Assembly (NCBI GenBank): GCA_020002185.1
Contig: CM034544.1
Span: 4,276,632-4,340,631, forward strand
Reading direction: 5' to 3'
Length of the DNA: 64,000 nt
DNA from: Paraescarpia echinospica
Taxonomy: Eukaryota > Annelida > Polychaeta > Sabellida > Siboglinidae
A program made the position numbers and the translations under genes. Positions 63,763 to 64,000 of the stretch are shown here, in pieces (the first letter of the stretch is position 1; every line of letters begins with the position of its first letter). A model generated the notes under the pieces. The model worked only from the letters and a program-made list of their open reading frames with translations, ran no database searches and was not told where the DNA came from.

Positions 63763-64000
63763 TGCAGTCGTAATATCCCGTGGTTGAGCGAAGGCCTCAG
63801 CATGTCGTTTCCAAATCTGCCTGTCTTGCGCTATCCTCTGCCAGATTGTGCCCTTCCAGTACTCGTCTAGTTCGTCTCTGCACCGTCTCGCCGGTCTTCC
63901 TCTAGATCGTTTCCCTTCGTAAGGTCTCCAGGTTGTGATACGCGATGTCCATCGGATATATCTCGTAGTCTGCTGATGTGCCCTGCCCAGGTCCACTTCT
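63763..64000 (-). mobile_element. RTE-like LINE C-terminal end, continuing beyond the window
   Basis: The minus strand reads ITTWRPYEGKRSRGRPARRC, RDELDEYWKGTIWQRIAQDR and QIWKRHAEAFAQPRD, ending just before the (ATG)n tail. The 'GKRSRGRP..RWRDEL...W...AQDR..W....EAF' tail is characteristic of RTE-type/related LINEs of invertebrates. No stop interrupts the visible 79 codons. The element's upstream part lies past the right edge of the window. Confidence 0.82.

Overview
The window is animal nuclear DNA. It has short spliced exons with GT/AG borders and AATAAA signals, many minisatellites, and a dense mix of LINE, Polinton, Crypton, PIF/Harbinger and foldback elements. Death-domain and leucine-rich-repeat immune-type exons together with this repeat content suggest a marine invertebrate such as amphioxus, but the sequence alone does not fix the species. 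No prokaryotic operons, CRISPR arrays, rRNA or convincing tRNA genes were seen.

Region 1 (1-21,010, + strand) is one large gene. A possible untranslated first exon ends at 920 and coding starts at 2909. Fourteen usable coding exons, every internal one phase 1 to phase 1, encode about 466 residues: a glycine/alanine N-terminus that could be myristoylated, a death domain, coiled-coil exons, a second death domain, more coiled coil, and a unique C-terminal domain ending at 21,009. The gene shows damage: one extra base in the second death-domain exon, a nonsense codon in a duplicated coiled-coil exon, and a further exon without an AG acceptor. Its introns hold six or more minisatellites, including about 92 copies of a 34-bp unit.

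Region 2 (22,800-34,000) has no host gene that I can support. It holds about 44 copies of a 73-bp repeat, LINE fragments in both orientations, a 96-bp repeat, a 1.7-kb foldback structure, a clear 272-bp MITE with a TAA target duplication, and CT/GA simple repeats. Region 3 (35,038-36,202) holds four LRR exons, probably the 3' end of an NLR-type gene.

Region 4 (37,300-54,330) is a mobile-element cluster: a decayed spliced Crypton-type tyrosine recombinase, a long hairpin, a CR1-like LINE, a compact GC-rich Polinton-like block (43,794-49,130), another LINE, and a decayed PIF/Harbinger transposase whose intron carries an antisense ORF. The Polinton-like block runs on the minus strand in the order NADAR-domain protein, A32-type packaging ATPase, basic pX-like protein, small ORF, DDE integrase with chromodomain, small membrane protein, capsid-like protein, adenain-type protease. 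No protein-primed DNA polymerase B is present. This block, particularly its NADAR gene (a fold known for N-glycosidase action on ADP-ribose-type substrates), is the most interesting item in the window.

Region 5 (54,330-64,000) holds another foldback element, a MADF/Myb-SANT-like exon with intact splice sites, a LINE copy arranged as expected from twin-primed insertion, a THAP-type zinc-finger start, a nearly full-length decayed LINE and the tail of an RTE-like LINE.
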